Of a stretch of 64,000 nucleotides of DNA, positions 8,121-17,186 are shown in pieces. The notes below the pieces were generated by a model. That model was not told where the DNA came from, searched no databases, and worked only from the letters and a program-made list of their open reading frames with translations. The stretch covers positions 124,001 to 188,000 of the forward strand of contig NZ_JAAOTJ010000008.1 in assembly GCF_011297335.1 (NCBI RefSeq), written 5' to 3'. The position numbers were made by a program, and so were the translations under genes. Origin of the DNA: Catellatospora methionotrophica (GTDB lineage Bacteria; Actinomycetota; Actinomycetes; Mycobacteriales; Micromonosporaceae). Position 1 is the stretch's first letter, and the number at the start of each line of letters is the position of its first letter.

Positions 8121-9832
8121 CCGTCTCGTACGCGATGCTGCTGGCCGCCGATCCCGCCCGCTGGGCCGACAGCGCCGCCGCCTGGCGACGGCTGAGCCGG
8201 GAGCTCGACGACCACCACGACGACCTGGCGCGCCAGCTCGCCCGGCAGCAGCAGGCCTGGCACGGCGGTGTCGCCGCGAGCGCGGCCCGCGAGGCCGGAA
8301 TGGCCCTGGCCCGGCGGCTCGCGACCGCACCTCCGGCACTGCTGGAGGCCGACCAGCTGCTGTGGCGGCACGCCGACCGGATCCGGCTGCTGCAGCGGCG
8401 GCTCGCTTTGGCCCTCGACGCGGTACGCGGCACCGCCGTGCAGGTGTCCCCGGACGGCCAGGTCAGTGTGCTGCTGCCGGACCCGCCCGGAGGCGGCCCG
8501 TCGCGGACGTCCGGCGGCCAGCGCGCCGTTCCCCTCGGACCGGCCGGGATCGATGGTCAGGGCGGATACGGCAGCCGGCTCGCCGCGTCGAGGGGTGGGG
8601 CGCAGGGAGGCGTGCCGTTCGGTCCGGCTCCCGGGGCGTCCGAGGTGGCGCTGGCGGTGCGGGTCTCCGCCGAGATCGACGCCGTGTTGCGCGAGGCGCA
8701 GGCCAGCGACGAGGAGGTCTCCCGCCGTCTGCTCGCGCTGGCCAAGGCTGCCGCGCAGGCGTGGTCGGGCACCGCGGTGACGCTGCCCAAGGCGGGCACG
8801 CCCGCGGACGTGGCCCGCTGGTGGGCCGGGCTGACCGCGTCCGAGCGCGCCTGGCTGGTGGCCAACGAGCCGAAGGAGCTGGGCAGGCTCGACGGGCTGC
8901 CGGCGGCGGTGCGCGACCGCGCCAACCGGGAACTGCTCGACCGGGAGCTGGACCGGCTGCGCGAGGCCGCTGCCGCGCATCCGCCGGAGCCGGGCGCGCG
9001 GCAGCGGCTGACCGCGCTGACCGGGCTGGCCGAGCGGCTCGACCACGGCCCGGTGCGGGCCTACCTGCTGCGGCTGGACCCGAGCGGTGACGGACGGGTC
9101 GTGGTGGCCTTCGGTGACCCCGACACCAGCGACAACGTCGCCACGTACGTGCCGGGGGTGGGCACGTCGCTGGACCGGTTCGCCGGTGAGGTCGACCGGG
9201 CGGCAGCCGTGCAGGCGCGGGCCGCGGCCACGGCTCCGGGCGAGACGACGGCGACGGTGATGTGGCTCGGTTACGACCCGCCCGACGGCATCGACGCGGC
9301 GAGTCAACGCGCCGCGCTGGACGCCCGCGCCGACCTGGGCGCGTTCCAGTCCGGGCTGGTCGCCGCGCACGAGGGCGATCGGGCGCACCTGAGCCTGATC
9401 GGCCACTCCTACGGCAGCCTCGCGGTCGGGGTCGCCGAGCGGGACGGTGGCGTGATCGCGGACGAGATCGTCGCCCTGGGCAGCCCCGGCATGGGCGTGG
9501 CCAGCGCGGCCGAGCTGGGGCGGCCCGGACACGTGTGGGCGTCCACCGCCGACAACGACATCGTGCTGTTCGCGTCCTCGAAGGGCGAGCTGGCGCTGGA
9601 CGCCCTCGGCGGGCCCGCGTACGTGTTCGCCGGTGCGGCCACCGACGCCGTGCTGCGCGGCAACGCCGATCTGTGGCACGGCGTCGACCCATCCTCGGAG
9701 CAGTTCGGCGCGCGGGTCTTCACCGCGACCCCGGGCACCGATCCGCTCGACGCGCACGGCGTCTACTTCGCCGAGCGCAACCCGGCCCTGCAGAGCCTCG
9801 CCGAGATCGTGACCGGCGAAACCGGCCCGTGA
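8117..9832 (+). CDS. WXG-headed DUF1023 alpha/beta hydrolase, candidate type VII secreted effector
   Basis: The 571-residue protein has an N-terminal helical hairpin with a W48-H49-G50 turn (QQAWHGGVAASAA), then a long helical linker, then a DUF1023 alpha/beta hydrolase domain (about residues 290-560). The nucleophile elbow GHSYGS puts the serine at S431, and LGSPGMGV follows as in TAP-like DUF1023 proteins. The GTG start overlaps the stop of the EspC-like gene. An in-frame extension upstream to 7667 would run through the DnaA boxes and the EspC-like gene and is rejected. The substrate is unknown; family members are often secreted lipases or uncharacterised effectors. Confidence 0.78.
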   Translation: MTVSYAMLLAADPARWADSAAAWRRLSRELDDHHDDLARQLARQQQAWHGGVAASAAREAGMALARRLATAPPALLEADQLLWRHADRIRLLQRRLALALDAVRGTAVQVSPDGQVSVLLPDPPGGGPSRTSGGQRAVPLGPAGIDGQGGYGSRLAASRGGAQGGVPFGPAPGASEVALAVRVSAEIDAVLREAQASDEEVSRRLLALAKAAAQAWSGTAVTLPKAGTPADVARWWAGLTASERAWLVANEPKELGRLDGLPAAVRDRANRELLDRELDRLREAAAAHPPEPGARQRLTALTGLAERLDHGPVRAYLLRLDPSGDGRVVVAFGDPDTSDNVATYVPGVGTSLDRFAGEVDRAAAVQARAAATAPGETTATVMWLGYDPPDGIDAASQRAALDARADLGAFQSGLVAAHEGDRAHLSLIGHSYGSLAVGVAERDGGVIADEIVALGSPGMGVASAAELGRPGHVWASTADNDIVLFASSKGELALDALGGPAYVFAGAATDAVLRGNADLWHGVDPSSEQFGARVFTATPGTDPLDAHGVYFAERNPALQSLAEIVTGETGP

Positions 9833-9882
9833 CCAGCGGCCGGGGACCGACCCCGGCGGGTGACCAGCGACGGGGACACGAA

Positions 9883-9926
9883 CCGGCCCCGGCGGGCTGC
9901 CGTGACAGGCAGGCCGCCGGGGCCGG
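9883..9926. terminator. Hairpin between convergent genes
   Basis: The arms 9883-9901 and 9908-9926 pair over 19 bases with one mismatch around a 6-base loop (GTGACA). The hairpin lies between the DUF1023 hydrolase gene and glmS, which converge, so it probably ends both transcripts. There is no clear T-run, as is common for actinobacterial terminators. Confidence 0.65.
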
Positions 9927-9940
9927 GCGGATCGTGCGCG

Positions 9941-11851
9941 TTACTCGACGGTGACCGACTTGGCCAGGTTGCGGGGCTGGTCGACGTCGTGTCCACGGGC
10001 GTCGGCGATCGCCGCGGCGAGCACCTGCAGCGGCACGGTGGTCACGAACGGGGCCAGCAGCGTCGGCGTACGCGGCACCCGCACGAGCACGTCGGCGTAC
10101 GGGATGACCGCGTCGTCGCCCTCCTCGGCGATGACGATGGTGTGCGCGCCACGGGCCCGCACCTCCTGGATGTTGCTCACGATCTTGTCGTGCAGCAGGC
10201 CGCGCCCGGCCGGGGACGGCACGATGCAGATCACGGGCGTGCCGTGGCCGACGGGGTTGCCCGCCTCGTCGTCGGAGGGACCACCGATCAAAGCGATCGG
10301 GCCGTGCTTGAGTTCACCGGCGGCGAAGCCCTCGGCGTGCATGTACGCCAGCTCCTTGAGCTTGAGCGCGCCTTCCAGGGCCACCGGGTAGCCGACGTGG
10401 CGGCCGATGAACAGCACCGTGGACGCCTTGTTGTCGGCCAGTTCGCGGCCCAGCTCACGGACGGCGTCCATGCCCGCCAGCACCTTCTCGATCTTCGCGG
10501 GCATCTCCTGCAGCTGCGCGACGACCGCGGCGACCTCGTCGGCGTACTTCACACCGCGCACCTGGGCCAGGTGCAGGCCGACCAGGAAGCAGGCGGCGAG
10601 CTGGGTCAGGAACGCCTTGGTGGAGGCGACGGCGATCTCGGGGCCGCCGTGGGTGTAGAGCACGGCGTCGGACTCGCGCGGGATGGTCGAGCCGTTGGTG
10701 TTGCAGATGGCCAGCACGCGGGCCTTCTGCTCCTTGGCGTGCCGCAGCGCCATCAGGGTGTCCATGGTCTCGCCGGACTGCGAGATGACCACGACCAGCG
10801 TGGACCGGTCGAGGACCGGGTCGCGGTAGCGGAACTCGCTGGCCAGCTCGACCTCGCACGGAATCCGCGTCCAGTGCTCGATGGCGTACTTGGCGACCAG
10901 GCCCGCGTGGTAGGAGGTGCCGCAGGAGACGATGAAGACCTTGTCGACGTCGCGCAGGTCCTGGTCGGTCAGGCGGACCTCGTCGAGCATGATCTCGCCG
11001 GTCTCGCCGATGCGCCCGCGCAGGGTGTCGGCCACGGCCTGCGGCTGCTCGGCGATCTCCTTGAGCATGAACCAGGCGTGCCCGTCCTTCTCGGCAGCGC
11101 GCGCGTCCCAGTCCACGTGGTAGTCGAGGCCCTCGGCGGGGTTGCCCGCGAAGTCGGTGATCTCGATGGTGTCGGCGGTGATCAGCACGATCTGGTCCTG
11201 ACCCAGCTCGACCGCCTCGCGCGTGTGCTCGATGAACGCGCTGACGTCGCTGGCCAGGAAGTTCTCGCCGTTGCCGCGGCCGACCACGAGCGGGGAGTTA
11301 CGCCGCGCGCCGACCACCGCACCGGGCGCCTGGGCGTCGACGGCCAGCAGGGTGAACGCGCCCTCCAGGCGGCCGCAGACCCGGCGCATCGCGTCGGCGA
11401 GCGCGTGCGGGCTGCCGTCGATCCCGGCGAGCTCGGCGGCCAGCAGGTGCGCGACGCACTCGGTGTCGGTGTCGCTGGCGAACTCGATGCCTTCTGCCTG
11501 CAACTCGGCCCGCAGCTTGGCGAAGTTCTCGATAATGCCGTTGTGGATGACCGCGATGCGGCCGTCGGCCGACAGGTGCGGGTGGGCGTTGCGATCGGTG
11601 GGACCGCCGTGGGTGGCCCAGCGGGTGTGACCGATGCCCGTGGTTCCCGCGCGCAGGTCCGCCTCGGCGGCCTCGGCCAGCATCTTCTCCAGATTCGACA
11701 GCTTGCCGGCCTTCTTGGCCAGCAGCAGCCGGCTGTTCGCCAGCACGGCGACGCCGGCGGAGTCGTAACCCCGGTATTCCAGTCGCCGGAGCCCGTCCAA
11801 CACCACTCCGAGCGCCTGCTGGCCGCCCACGTATCCCACGATCCCGCACAT
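9941..11851 (-). CDS. glmS: Glutamine-fructose-6-phosphate aminotransferase (isomerizing)
   Basis: First committed enzyme of UDP-GlcNAc synthesis, making glucosamine-6-phosphate from fructose-6-phosphate and glutamine. The start is fixed by MCGIVGYVGG, because Cys2 becomes the N-terminal nucleophile after Met removal; in-frame sequence extends upstream but would destroy this. The glutaminase domain covers about residues 1-230 and two SIS domains follow (SCGTSYHAG and SQSGETMDTL in the first). The C-terminus ends PRNLAKSVTVE, as in all GlmS. The length is 636 residues. glmM is nearby on the same strand but separated by a small membrane-protein gene. Confidence 0.96.
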   Translation of the reverse strand: MCGIVGYVGGQQALGVVLDGLRRLEYRGYDSAGVAVLANSRLLLAKKAGKLSNLEKMLAEAAEADLRAGTTGIGHTRWATHGGPTDRNAHPHLSADGRIAVIHNGIIENFAKLRAELQAEGIEFASDTDTECVAHLLAAELAGIDGSPHALADAMRRVCGRLEGAFTLLAVDAQAPGAVVGARRNSPLVVGRGNGENFLASDVSAFIEHTREAVELGQDQIVLITADTIEITDFAGNPAEGLDYHVDWDARAAEKDGHAWFMLKEIAEQPQAVADTLRGRIGETGEIMLDEVRLTDQDLRDVDKVFIVSCGTSYHAGLVAKYAIEHWTRIPCEVELASEFRYRDPVLDRSTLVVVISQSGETMDTLMALRHAKEQKARVLAICNTNGSTIPRESDAVLYTHGGPEIAVASTKAFLTQLAACFLVGLHLAQVRGVKYADEVAAVVAQLQEMPAKIEKVLAGMDAVRELGRELADNKASTVLFIGRHVGYPVALEGALKLKELAYMHAEGFAAGELKHGPIALIGGPSDDEAGNPVGHGTPVICIVPSPAGRGLLHDKIVSNIQEVRARGAHTIVIAEEGDDAVIPYADVLVRVPRTPTLLAPFVTTVPLQVLAAAIADARGHDVDQPRNLAKSVTVE

Positions 11852-12090
11852 GCCCGTTACCTTAGCGGAGTTTCGCTCATCTTGCATGTTCGGAACCTGG
11901 TCAATCACGCACACGATTTGCTTGCAAGGCCGACGGACCTCGGCCTGCCCGATTAGTGACGGATTGCTGCCACCGCCTGCCGCCGGTGAGCGCGGGGGGC
12001 CTACCATCCGCGGGTGAGCGAGCGGAGCGGGTGCCCGTCGGCCCGACGCGCCGCCACCCCGCCGACGATCCGCAGCCAGGAGAAGAACGC

Positions 12091-12696
12091 ATGAGCTACC
12101 CCCCTCCGTACGACCCGAACCAGGCACAGCCGCCCGCGTACGACCCGAACCAGCCGCCCCCGCCCGCATGGCAGCCGAACCAGCCGCCGGCCTACGGCAC
12201 GCCCGCCTACGGCACCCCGGCCTACGGCACGCCGGTCCAGCCGCCGAAGAAGAGCAAGACCGGCCTGATCGTGGGCATCATCCTCGGCGTCGTGCTGCTG
12301 CTGTGCGTGGTCTGCGGCGGCGGCGCCTACTACCTGTTCTACAAGGCCGGCGAGGCGATCGACGAGCTGCCGGACATGATCCCCAGCGTCGGGGTGGCGA
12401 CCGGCGACGCCACCGGCTCGCACTCGGTGCGCTACGCGGTCGAGGGCACCGGTCAGGCGCTGATCACGTACTCGCAGGGGCCGGGCAACACGCAGAGCGA
12501 GACCGTCACCCTGCCGTGGACCAAGAACTTCACGCTGGACTCGGACTCGTTCGGCCTGTCGATCATCGCGTTCCGCTCGCCGGGCAGCGACGCGAACCTG
12601 ACCGGATGCTCCATCTCCGTCGACGGCACCGAGCGCCAGAAGCGTGACGGCACGGGCACGTCGGCGACCTGCATCAGCGTGTTCGTGGCCGGCTGA
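12091..12696 (+). CDS. Proline-rich membrane protein with MmpS-like C-terminal domain
   Basis: This 201-residue protein opens with a proline-rich cytoplasmic region containing repeated DPNQ units and AYGTP repeats (about residues 1-50). It then has one transmembrane segment (about 60-82, GLIVGIILGVVLLLCVVCGG) and an extracellular beta-domain. The YAVEGTG...ALITY and LPWTKNF pattern of that domain resembles MmpS family proteins. No mmpL gene is adjacent. The ATG is preceded by AGGAGAA at 12078-12084. It is divergent from glmS. The MmpS relation is by recalled motif pattern only. Confidence 0.75.
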   Translation: MSYPPPYDPNQAQPPAYDPNQPPPPAWQPNQPPAYGTPAYGTPAYGTPVQPPKKSKTGLIVGIILGVVLLLCVVCGGGAYYLFYKAGEAIDELPDMIPSVGVATGDATGSHSVRYAVEGTGQALITYSQGPGNTQSETVTLPWTKNFTLDSDSFGLSIIAFRSPGSDANLTGCSISVDGTERQKRDGTGTSATCISVFVAG

Positions 12697-12710
12697 CACC
12701 AGGCATACGC

Positions 12711-12746
12711 ATCAGGGCGTCCCCGCTACTGCGGAGACGCCCTGAT
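12711..12746. terminator. Bidirectional hairpin terminator
   Basis: Perfect 11-base arms ATCAGGGCGTC (12711-12721) and GACGCCCTGAT (12736-12746) flank a 14-base loop. The hairpin sits between the convergent MmpS-like gene and glmM. Confidence 0.75.
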
Positions 12747-12762
12747 TCATGTTCTGCGGGCT

Positions 12763-14103
12763 TCACACCGCCGGGCTGGCCGCCCGTACGTCGGCGGCGA
12801 TGTCCTCGGCGATCTTCTGGGCGATGTCCTCGCCGGACGCCTCGACCATCACCCGGACCAGCTGCTCGGTGCCCGACGGGCGCAGCAGCACCCGGCCGGT
12901 CCCGCTGAGCTGGGCCTCGGCCGCGGCCACCGCGGCGAGGATCTCCGGAGCGCGGGCGACGGCCTTGTCGGCCACCCGTACGTTGATCAGCACCTGCGGC
13001 AGCCGGTTCACCACGGAGGCCAGCTCGGCCAGGGACTTGCCGGTCTGCGCGACCCGGGCCAGCAGCCGCAGGCCGGTCAGCACGCCGTCGCCCGTGGTCG
13101 CGTGCTCGGTGAACACGACGTGGCCGCTCTGCTCGCCGCCCAGGCTGAACCCGCCCGCGCGCAGCTCCTCCAGCACGTACCGGTCACCGACCTTGGCCTC
13201 GACCAGGGTGATGCCCGCCTCGCGCATGGCGATGCGCAGTCCGAGGTTGCTCATGACCGTCGCGACCAGGGTGTCGTTCACCAGCGCGCCCGCGTCGCGC
13301 ATGGCCAGCGCGAGGATCGCCATGATCTGGTCGCCGTCGACCTCGGTGCCGGACGCGTCGACCGCCAGGCACCGGTCGGCGTCGCCGTCGACAGCGATGC
13401 CCAGGTGCGCGCCGTGCTCGACCACGGCGGCCTTCAGCGGCTCCAGGTGGGTCGCGCCGCACTCGTCGTTGATGTTGAGCCCGTCGGGCTCGGCGTTGAT
13501 GGCGACGACCTCGGCCCCCGCCCCCCGGAACGCGTCGGGGGCCACGTCGCTGGCGGCGCCGTGGGCGCAGTCGACCACGACCTTGATCCCGGCGAGCGGG
13601 TGACCGGTCGCCTCGACCAGGTGCGTGGTGTAGTGCTCGGCACCGTCGAGCAGGTCGTGGACCCGTCCGACCAGCGCGCCGGTGGGACGCGTCCAGGTCG
13701 CGCCGAGCGCCGCCTCGATCGCGTCCTCCTGTTCGTCGGTGAGCTTGTGCCCACCGGCGGCGAAGAACTTGATGCCGTTGTCCGGCATCGGGTTGTGACT
13801 GGCGGAGATCATCACGCCGAAGTCGGCCCGCACCTCGGCGGTCAGGTAGGCCACACCGGGCGTCGGCAGCACGCCGACCCGCACCACGTTGGCTCCCGCG
13901 CTGGCCAGGCCCGCCACCACGGCGGCCTCCAGCATCTCGCCGCTGGCGCGGGGATCACGGCCGACCACGACCAGGGGCTGCTGCTCCCGAGCGGGGTCGG
14001 GCAGCGTGTGCGCCGCGGCCACTGCCAGGGACAGGGCGAGCTCGGGGCTGAGATCTGCGTTGGCCAGGCCGCGTACGCCGTCGGTGCCGAAAAGGCGTGC
14101 CAT
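12763..14103 (-). CDS. glmM: Phosphoglucosamine mutase
   Basis: Converts glucosamine-6-phosphate to glucosamine-1-phosphate in UDP-GlcNAc synthesis. The 446-residue protein starts [12 protein letters not shown]. It carries the phosphoserine loop MISASHNP with catalytic S102, the magnesium loop DGDADR (about residue 241) and the C-terminal phosphate-binding [17 protein letters not shown] precedes the ATG at good spacing. It lies downstream of rplM-rpsI but beyond a terminator-like hairpin, so it probably has its own promoter. Confidence 0.96.
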   Translation of the reverse strand: MARLFGTDGVRGLANADLSPELALSLAVAAAHTLPDPAREQQPLVVVGRDPRASGEMLEAAVVAGLASAGANVVRVGVLPTPGVAYLTAEVRADFGVMISASHNPMPDNGIKFFAAGGHKLTDEQEDAIEAALGATWTRPTGALVGRVHDLLDGAEHYTTHLVEATGHPLAGIKVVVDCAHGAASDVAPDAFRGAGAEVVAINAEPDGLNINDECGATHLEPLKAAVVEHGAHLGIAVDGDADRCLAVDASGTEVDGDQIMAILALAMRDAGALVNDTLVATVMSNLGLRIAMREAGITLVEAKVGDRYVLEELRAGGFSLGGEQSGHVVFTEHATTGDGVLTGLRLLARVAQTGKSLAELASVVNRLPQVLINVRVADKAVARAPEILAAVAAAEAQLSGTGRVLLRPSGTEQLVRVMVEASGEDIAQKIAEDIAADVRAASPAV

Positions 14104-14179
14104 CCGGTGGCCCTTTCTGTGGGGTGCGAAAGGAGGGGTTCAAGCCGACCCGGCCCGCGGGTGGGGGCCAAAGTCGAAA

Positions 14180-14223
14180 GGCCGGGCACGCCATCCCGCC
14201 GTGAAGCAGGAGCGTGCCCGGCC
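14180..14223 (-). terminator. Intrinsic terminator of rplM-rpsI
   Basis: Perfect 12-base arms at 14180-14191 and 14212-14223 enclose a 20-base loop. On the minus strand the hairpin is followed by CTTTCGACTTTGG. It lies 17 bases after the rpsI stop. Confidence 0.7.
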
Positions 14224-14239
14224 GATCAGTAGACAGCGA

Positions 14240-14734
14240 TCAACGCTTGGAGTACTGCGGAGCCTTACGGGCCTTCTTGAGACCGTACTTCTTGCTCTCG
14301 GTGACGCGGGCGTCACGAGTGAGGAAGCCGGCCTTCTTCAGCGCCGGGCGGTCGTCGATGTCGAGCTCGCACAGCGCCCGCGCGATGGCCAGACGGAGCG
14401 CGCCGGCCTGGCCGCTGATGCCACCGCCGTGCAGGTTGGCGATGATGTCGAGGCCCTCGGTCTTCTCCGCGATGACCAGCGGGTCCCGGACCGACTGCTG
14501 CGCGACCTTGCTGGGGAAGTACTTCTCCAGGTCCTGGCCGTTGCAGGTGATCTTGCCGGTGCCCGGGATCAGGCGGACCCGGACGATGGCCTGCTTGCGG
14601 CGGCCAACGGTCTGGATCGGGCGGTCGCCCTTGAACTTCGGGGTGGCCGGCTTGACGGCGACGGCGGTGGCGACCGAGGCCTCAGCCTCAGCCTCGACCA
14701 CGGCCTGGGTCGGCACGGAAGTGTCGTCGGTCAT
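14240..14734 (-). CDS. rpsI: 30S ribosomal protein S9
   Basis: Small-subunit protein whose C-terminal tail reaches the P-site tRNA. The core from about residue 40 ([20 protein letters not shown]) to the terminal [11 protein letters not shown] is typical. It is preceded by an acidic, alanine-rich extension common in actinobacteria. I chose ATG 14734 ([10 protein letters not shown]) because GAAGGA precedes it. An in-frame GTG at 14758 overlapping the rplM stop is the alternative and would add 8 residues. It is co-transcribed with rplM. Confidence 0.95.
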   Translation of the reverse strand: MTDDTSVPTQAVVEAEAEASVATAVAVKPATPKFKGDRPIQTVGRRKQAIVRVRLIPGTGKITCNGQDLEKYFPSKVAQQSVRDPLVIAEKTEGLDIIANLHGGGISGQAGALRLAIARALCELDIDDRPALKKAGFLTRDARVTESKKYGLKKARKAPQYSKR

Positions 14735-14754
14735 GGTGATTCCTTCGTCCGCGC

Positions 14755-15198
14755 TCACTGCGCGATCTGCTTGATCTCGAACGGCACCGGCTGCTGGGCC
14801 GCGTGCGGGTGCTCCGCGCCAGCGTAGACCTTCAGCTTGGACATGATCTGACGGCCCAACCGGTTGTGGGGGATCATTCCCTTGACGGCCAGCTCGATCG
14901 CCTTCTCGGGGCGCTTGGTGAGCAGCTCGTCGTAACCGATCTGCTTCAGACCACCCGGGTAACCGGAGTGCCGGTAAGCAATCTTGGTCGCGCGCTTGTT
15001 ACCCGTCAGGGCAACCTTGCCGGCGTTGATGATGACCACAAAGTCGCCGGTGTCGACGTGCGGCGCGAAAGTCGGCTTGTGCTTGCCGCGCAGAAGGTTG
15101 GCGGTGTGGGTGGCGAGCCGGCCCAGCACGACGTCAGAAGCGTCGATAACGTGCCACTGACGCTCGATCTCACCCGGCTTCGGGCTGTACGTACGCAC
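14755..15198 (-). CDS. rplM: 50S ribosomal protein L13
   Basis: Early-assembling large-subunit protein. From GTG 15198 it is 147 residues, the normal size, beginning [20 protein letters not shown] and containing [16 protein letters not shown], the [11 protein letters not shown] motif and [10 protein letters not shown]. Longer in-frame reading upstream is untranslated leader. It is first in the rplM-rpsI operon and is driven by the strong promoter at 15366-15395. Confidence 0.96.
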   Translation of the reverse strand: MRTYSPKPGEIERQWHVIDASDVVLGRLATHTANLLRGKHKPTFAPHVDTGDFVVIINAGKVALTGNKRATKIAYRHSGYPGGLKQIGYDELLTKRPEKAIELAVKGMIPHNRLGRQIMSKLKVYAGAEHPHAAQQPVPFEIKQIAQ

Positions 15199-15365
15199 AG
15201 GTCTACCTTGTCTCGTCGTAGGTCTGTGTGACCGCAGGCGAACCTGCCCACGATCAACGGATTCTGCGATGCCGGCCGGTCGCAAACGGACCGGCGCGCG
15301 AACGACAAGCCTACCTGAGCATCAGGACTACCGGCTCGACGCCACCTCTCGCACAACAGCCGCTA

Positions 15366-15395
15366 ACGATACCCGGTGCCCTGCGGCGAGGTCAA
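15366..15395 (-). promoter_or_regulatory. Sigma70-type promoter of rplM-rpsI
   Basis: On the minus strand TTGACC (15395-15390) is followed after 18 bases by TATCGT (15371-15366). The spacing and position, about 170 bases before the L13 start, fit a housekeeping promoter with a leader. Confidence 0.6.
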
Positions 15396-15520
15396 AACGG
15401 CCTACCTGCCCTGTGGTATGCCGTTCGATGTCCGTTTTCACGGCTCCCGCTCACAGCGATCAAGGCCGCACGGTGCGGCGGGGTTCACATCCCGGGTAAG
15501 GGCGGCGGAACAACGCGGCA

Positions 15521-15536
15521 ATCACACGTTCGTAAT
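15521..15536 (+). promoter_or_regulatory. Candidate GlnR-type site before narK
   Basis: ATCAC-ACGTTC-GTAAT resembles the actinobacterial GlnR pattern gTnAC-n6-GwAAC with changes at the outer positions. It ends 9 bases before the narK ATG, which would be unusually close unless the promoter is leaderless or the site represses. Confidence 0.3.
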
Positions 15537-15545
15537 CTGTTGGCC

Positions 15546-16889
15546 ATGACCGCCAACGCGCCTGCGCCGCCGGCAACGAAGCCCGCCGCGATCAGCACCT
15601 GGGACCCCGAGGACCCGCAGTTCTGGGCCTCCACCGGCCGCCGCGTCGCCCGGCGGAACCTGGTCTTCTCCATCTTCGCCGAGCACCTGGGCTTCTCGGT
15701 GTGGACGCTCTGGAGCGTCGTGGTGGTGGCGATGCCGGCCGCCGCCTTCCCGTTCACCGTGGACCAGAAGTTCTGGCTGGTCGCGCTGCCGAACCTGATC
15801 GGTGCGGTGATGCGCATCCCGTACACCTTCGCGGTGACCCGCTTCGGCGGCCGCACCTGGACCATGATCAGCGCACTGCTGCTGCTGATCCCGATCACCG
15901 GCATGGTGTTCGCGGTCACGGCCAAACCGCCGTACTGGGCGGTGCTGCTCGTCGCGGCGACCGCGGGCCTGGGCGGCGGCAACTTCGCGTCCTCGATGAC
16001 GAACATCTCCTTCTTCTACCCGGAGAAGGAGAAGGGCACCGCGCTCGGCCTGAACGCCGCGGGCGGCAACCTCGGCATCAGCGTGATGCAGCTGGTGGTG
16101 CCGATCGCGCTGTCCTTCGGGCTGGTGTACGGCGGGCTGATATGGCTGCCACTGGTGCTGGCCGCCGCGCTCTGCGCCCGCCTGTTCATGAACAACCTGG
16201 AGGTGGCGAAGTCGCCGCTGAGGGCACAGTTCGCCACGGTCAAGCGGGCGCACACCTGGATCATGTCGTTCCTCTACATCGGCACCTTCGGCTCGTTCCT
16301 GGGCTACTCCGCCGCCTTCCCGCTGGTGCTCAAGCTGCAGTTCCCGCAGGCCCCGACCGCGCACCTGGGCGCGGCGACGATCACCCTGGCCTTCACCGGG
16401 CCGCTGGTCGGCTCGCTGGCCCGCCCGTTCGGCGGCTGGCTGTCGGACCGGATCGGCGGGGCCCGGGTCACCGCGGCCAGCTTCATGATCATGGGCGTCG
16501 GCTCGTACGGCGTGATCGTTGCGGTCCAGGCCGGGAGCATGGCCGGCTTCCTGTGCGCATTCCTGGTGCTGTTCACCGCGGCCGGGGCGGGCAACGGGTC
16601 GACGTACCGCATGATTCCGGCGATCTTCGCTGCCACCTCGCCGGACCTGGCTACCGCCAAGCGGGAGTCGGCGGCCACGCTGGGCATCGCCGGTGCGGTC
16701 GGCGCGCTGGGCGGCTTCTACCTCCCCCGCGCCATCAGCGACTCCATCAACGCGACCGGCGGCATCGGCACCGCCTTCGGCTGGTTCGCCGTGATGTACG
16801 CCACCTGCCTCGCCGTCACCTGGTGGTGCTACCTCCGCCGCCGCGTCCTCGCCACCCACTCCCCCAGCCTCGCCCACGCCGGCGTCTAG
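15546..16889 (+). CDS. narK: NarK-type nitrate/nitrite transporter (MFS)
   Basis: Major-facilitator transporter of the nitrate/nitrite porter family, 447 residues with about 12 transmembrane segments. Family-specific sequence includes RRNLVFSIFAEHLGFSVWT at the start of helix 1, VMRIPYTFAVTRFGGRTWT, the nitrate signature region GLGGGNFASSMTNISFFYP and GNGSTYRMIP in the second half. The start is ATG 15546; the in-frame sequence farther upstream is the rplM control region. It lies about 2.7 kb from nirBD in the same orientation and probably feeds or protects that nitrite reductase. Confidence 0.9.
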   Translation: MTANAPAPPATKPAAISTWDPEDPQFWASTGRRVARRNLVFSIFAEHLGFSVWTLWSVVVVAMPAAAFPFTVDQKFWLVALPNLIGAVMRIPYTFAVTRFGGRTWTMISALLLLIPITGMVFAVTAKPPYWAVLLVAATAGLGGGNFASSMTNISFFYPEKEKGTALGLNAAGGNLGISVMQLVVPIALSFGLVYGGLIWLPLVLAAALCARLFMNNLEVAKSPLRAQFATVKRAHTWIMSFLYIGTFGSFLGYSAAFPLVLKLQFPQAPTAHLGAATITLAFTGPLVGSLARPFGGWLSDRIGGARVTAASFMIMGVGSYGVIVAVQAGSMAGFLCAFLVLFTAAGAGNGSTYRMIPAIFAATSPDLATAKRESAATLGIAGAVGALGGFYLPRAISDSINATGGIGTAFGWFAVMYATCLAVTWWCYLRRRVLATHSPSLAHAGV

Positions 16890-16910
16890 CCCTCCCCGCC
16901 CTCTCCTGTC

Positions 16911-16928
16911 GCAACTCTTAAAGAGTTG
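16911..16928. repeat. Copy 1 (short form) of CGCAACTCTTAAA repeat family
   Basis: GCAACTCTTAAAGAGTTG is a near-perfect small palindrome 21 bases after narK. Its core matches the arms of the long inverted repeats at 24552-24616 and 39704-39766. Confidence 0.6.
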
Positions 16929-17067
16929 GCGCAGGGTGGGCGAGGCCGGCGCAGGGCGGGCCGGCGCAGGGCGGGCCGGCGCGGGGCGGGCCGGGGTCGG
17001 CGCGGGGTGGGCCCGGTCGGCGCGCGGTGGGTGGAGGGCGGCGCGGGGCGGGTGGGGTTGGCGCAGG
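16928..17067 (+). repeat. Degenerate GC-rich tandem repeat, unit about 15 bases
   Basis: About nine imperfect units of the form GGCGCAGGGCGGGCC run head to tail. Some units drift to GGCGCGGGGTGGGCC. The tract lies between narK and the nitroreductase gene and encodes no convincing protein. Confidence 0.7.
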
Positions 17068-17114
17068 TCAGGGGGTGGGAGTGTCGGGTAGGACACAGTG
17101 GCGGCGCTTGCGAA

Positions 17115-17134
17115 ATAGTTGAAGTTTCACCAAA
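17115..17134. promoter_or_regulatory. Candidate MarR-type operator before the nitroreductase gene
   Basis: The segment ATAGTTGAAGTTTCACCAAA contains TGAA-GT-TTCA as an interrupted palindrome. It lies 53 bases before the nitroreductase ATG in an AT-richer stretch. A MarR gene follows the nitroreductase, so it is the natural candidate regulator. Confidence 0.4.
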
Positions 17135-17186
17135 GTTGGTGACAGGTGGCTGACACTGGCCAGACCGACTTCGGAGGAAACACAAA

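Larger units (their letters stand above)
15199..15545. other. Intergenic region between divergent rplM and narK
   Basis: These 347 bases hold the rplM leader (about 170 bases), the rplM promoter and the narK control region. A hairpin CCGGCCGGT...ACCGGCGCG is suggested near 15270-15300 in the rplM leader. I see no gene and no tRNA. Confidence 0.6.

Noticed and set aside
16928-17067. CRISPR array
   Set aside because: The repeats are degenerate, contiguous, about 15 bases, and have no unique spacers or cas genes.
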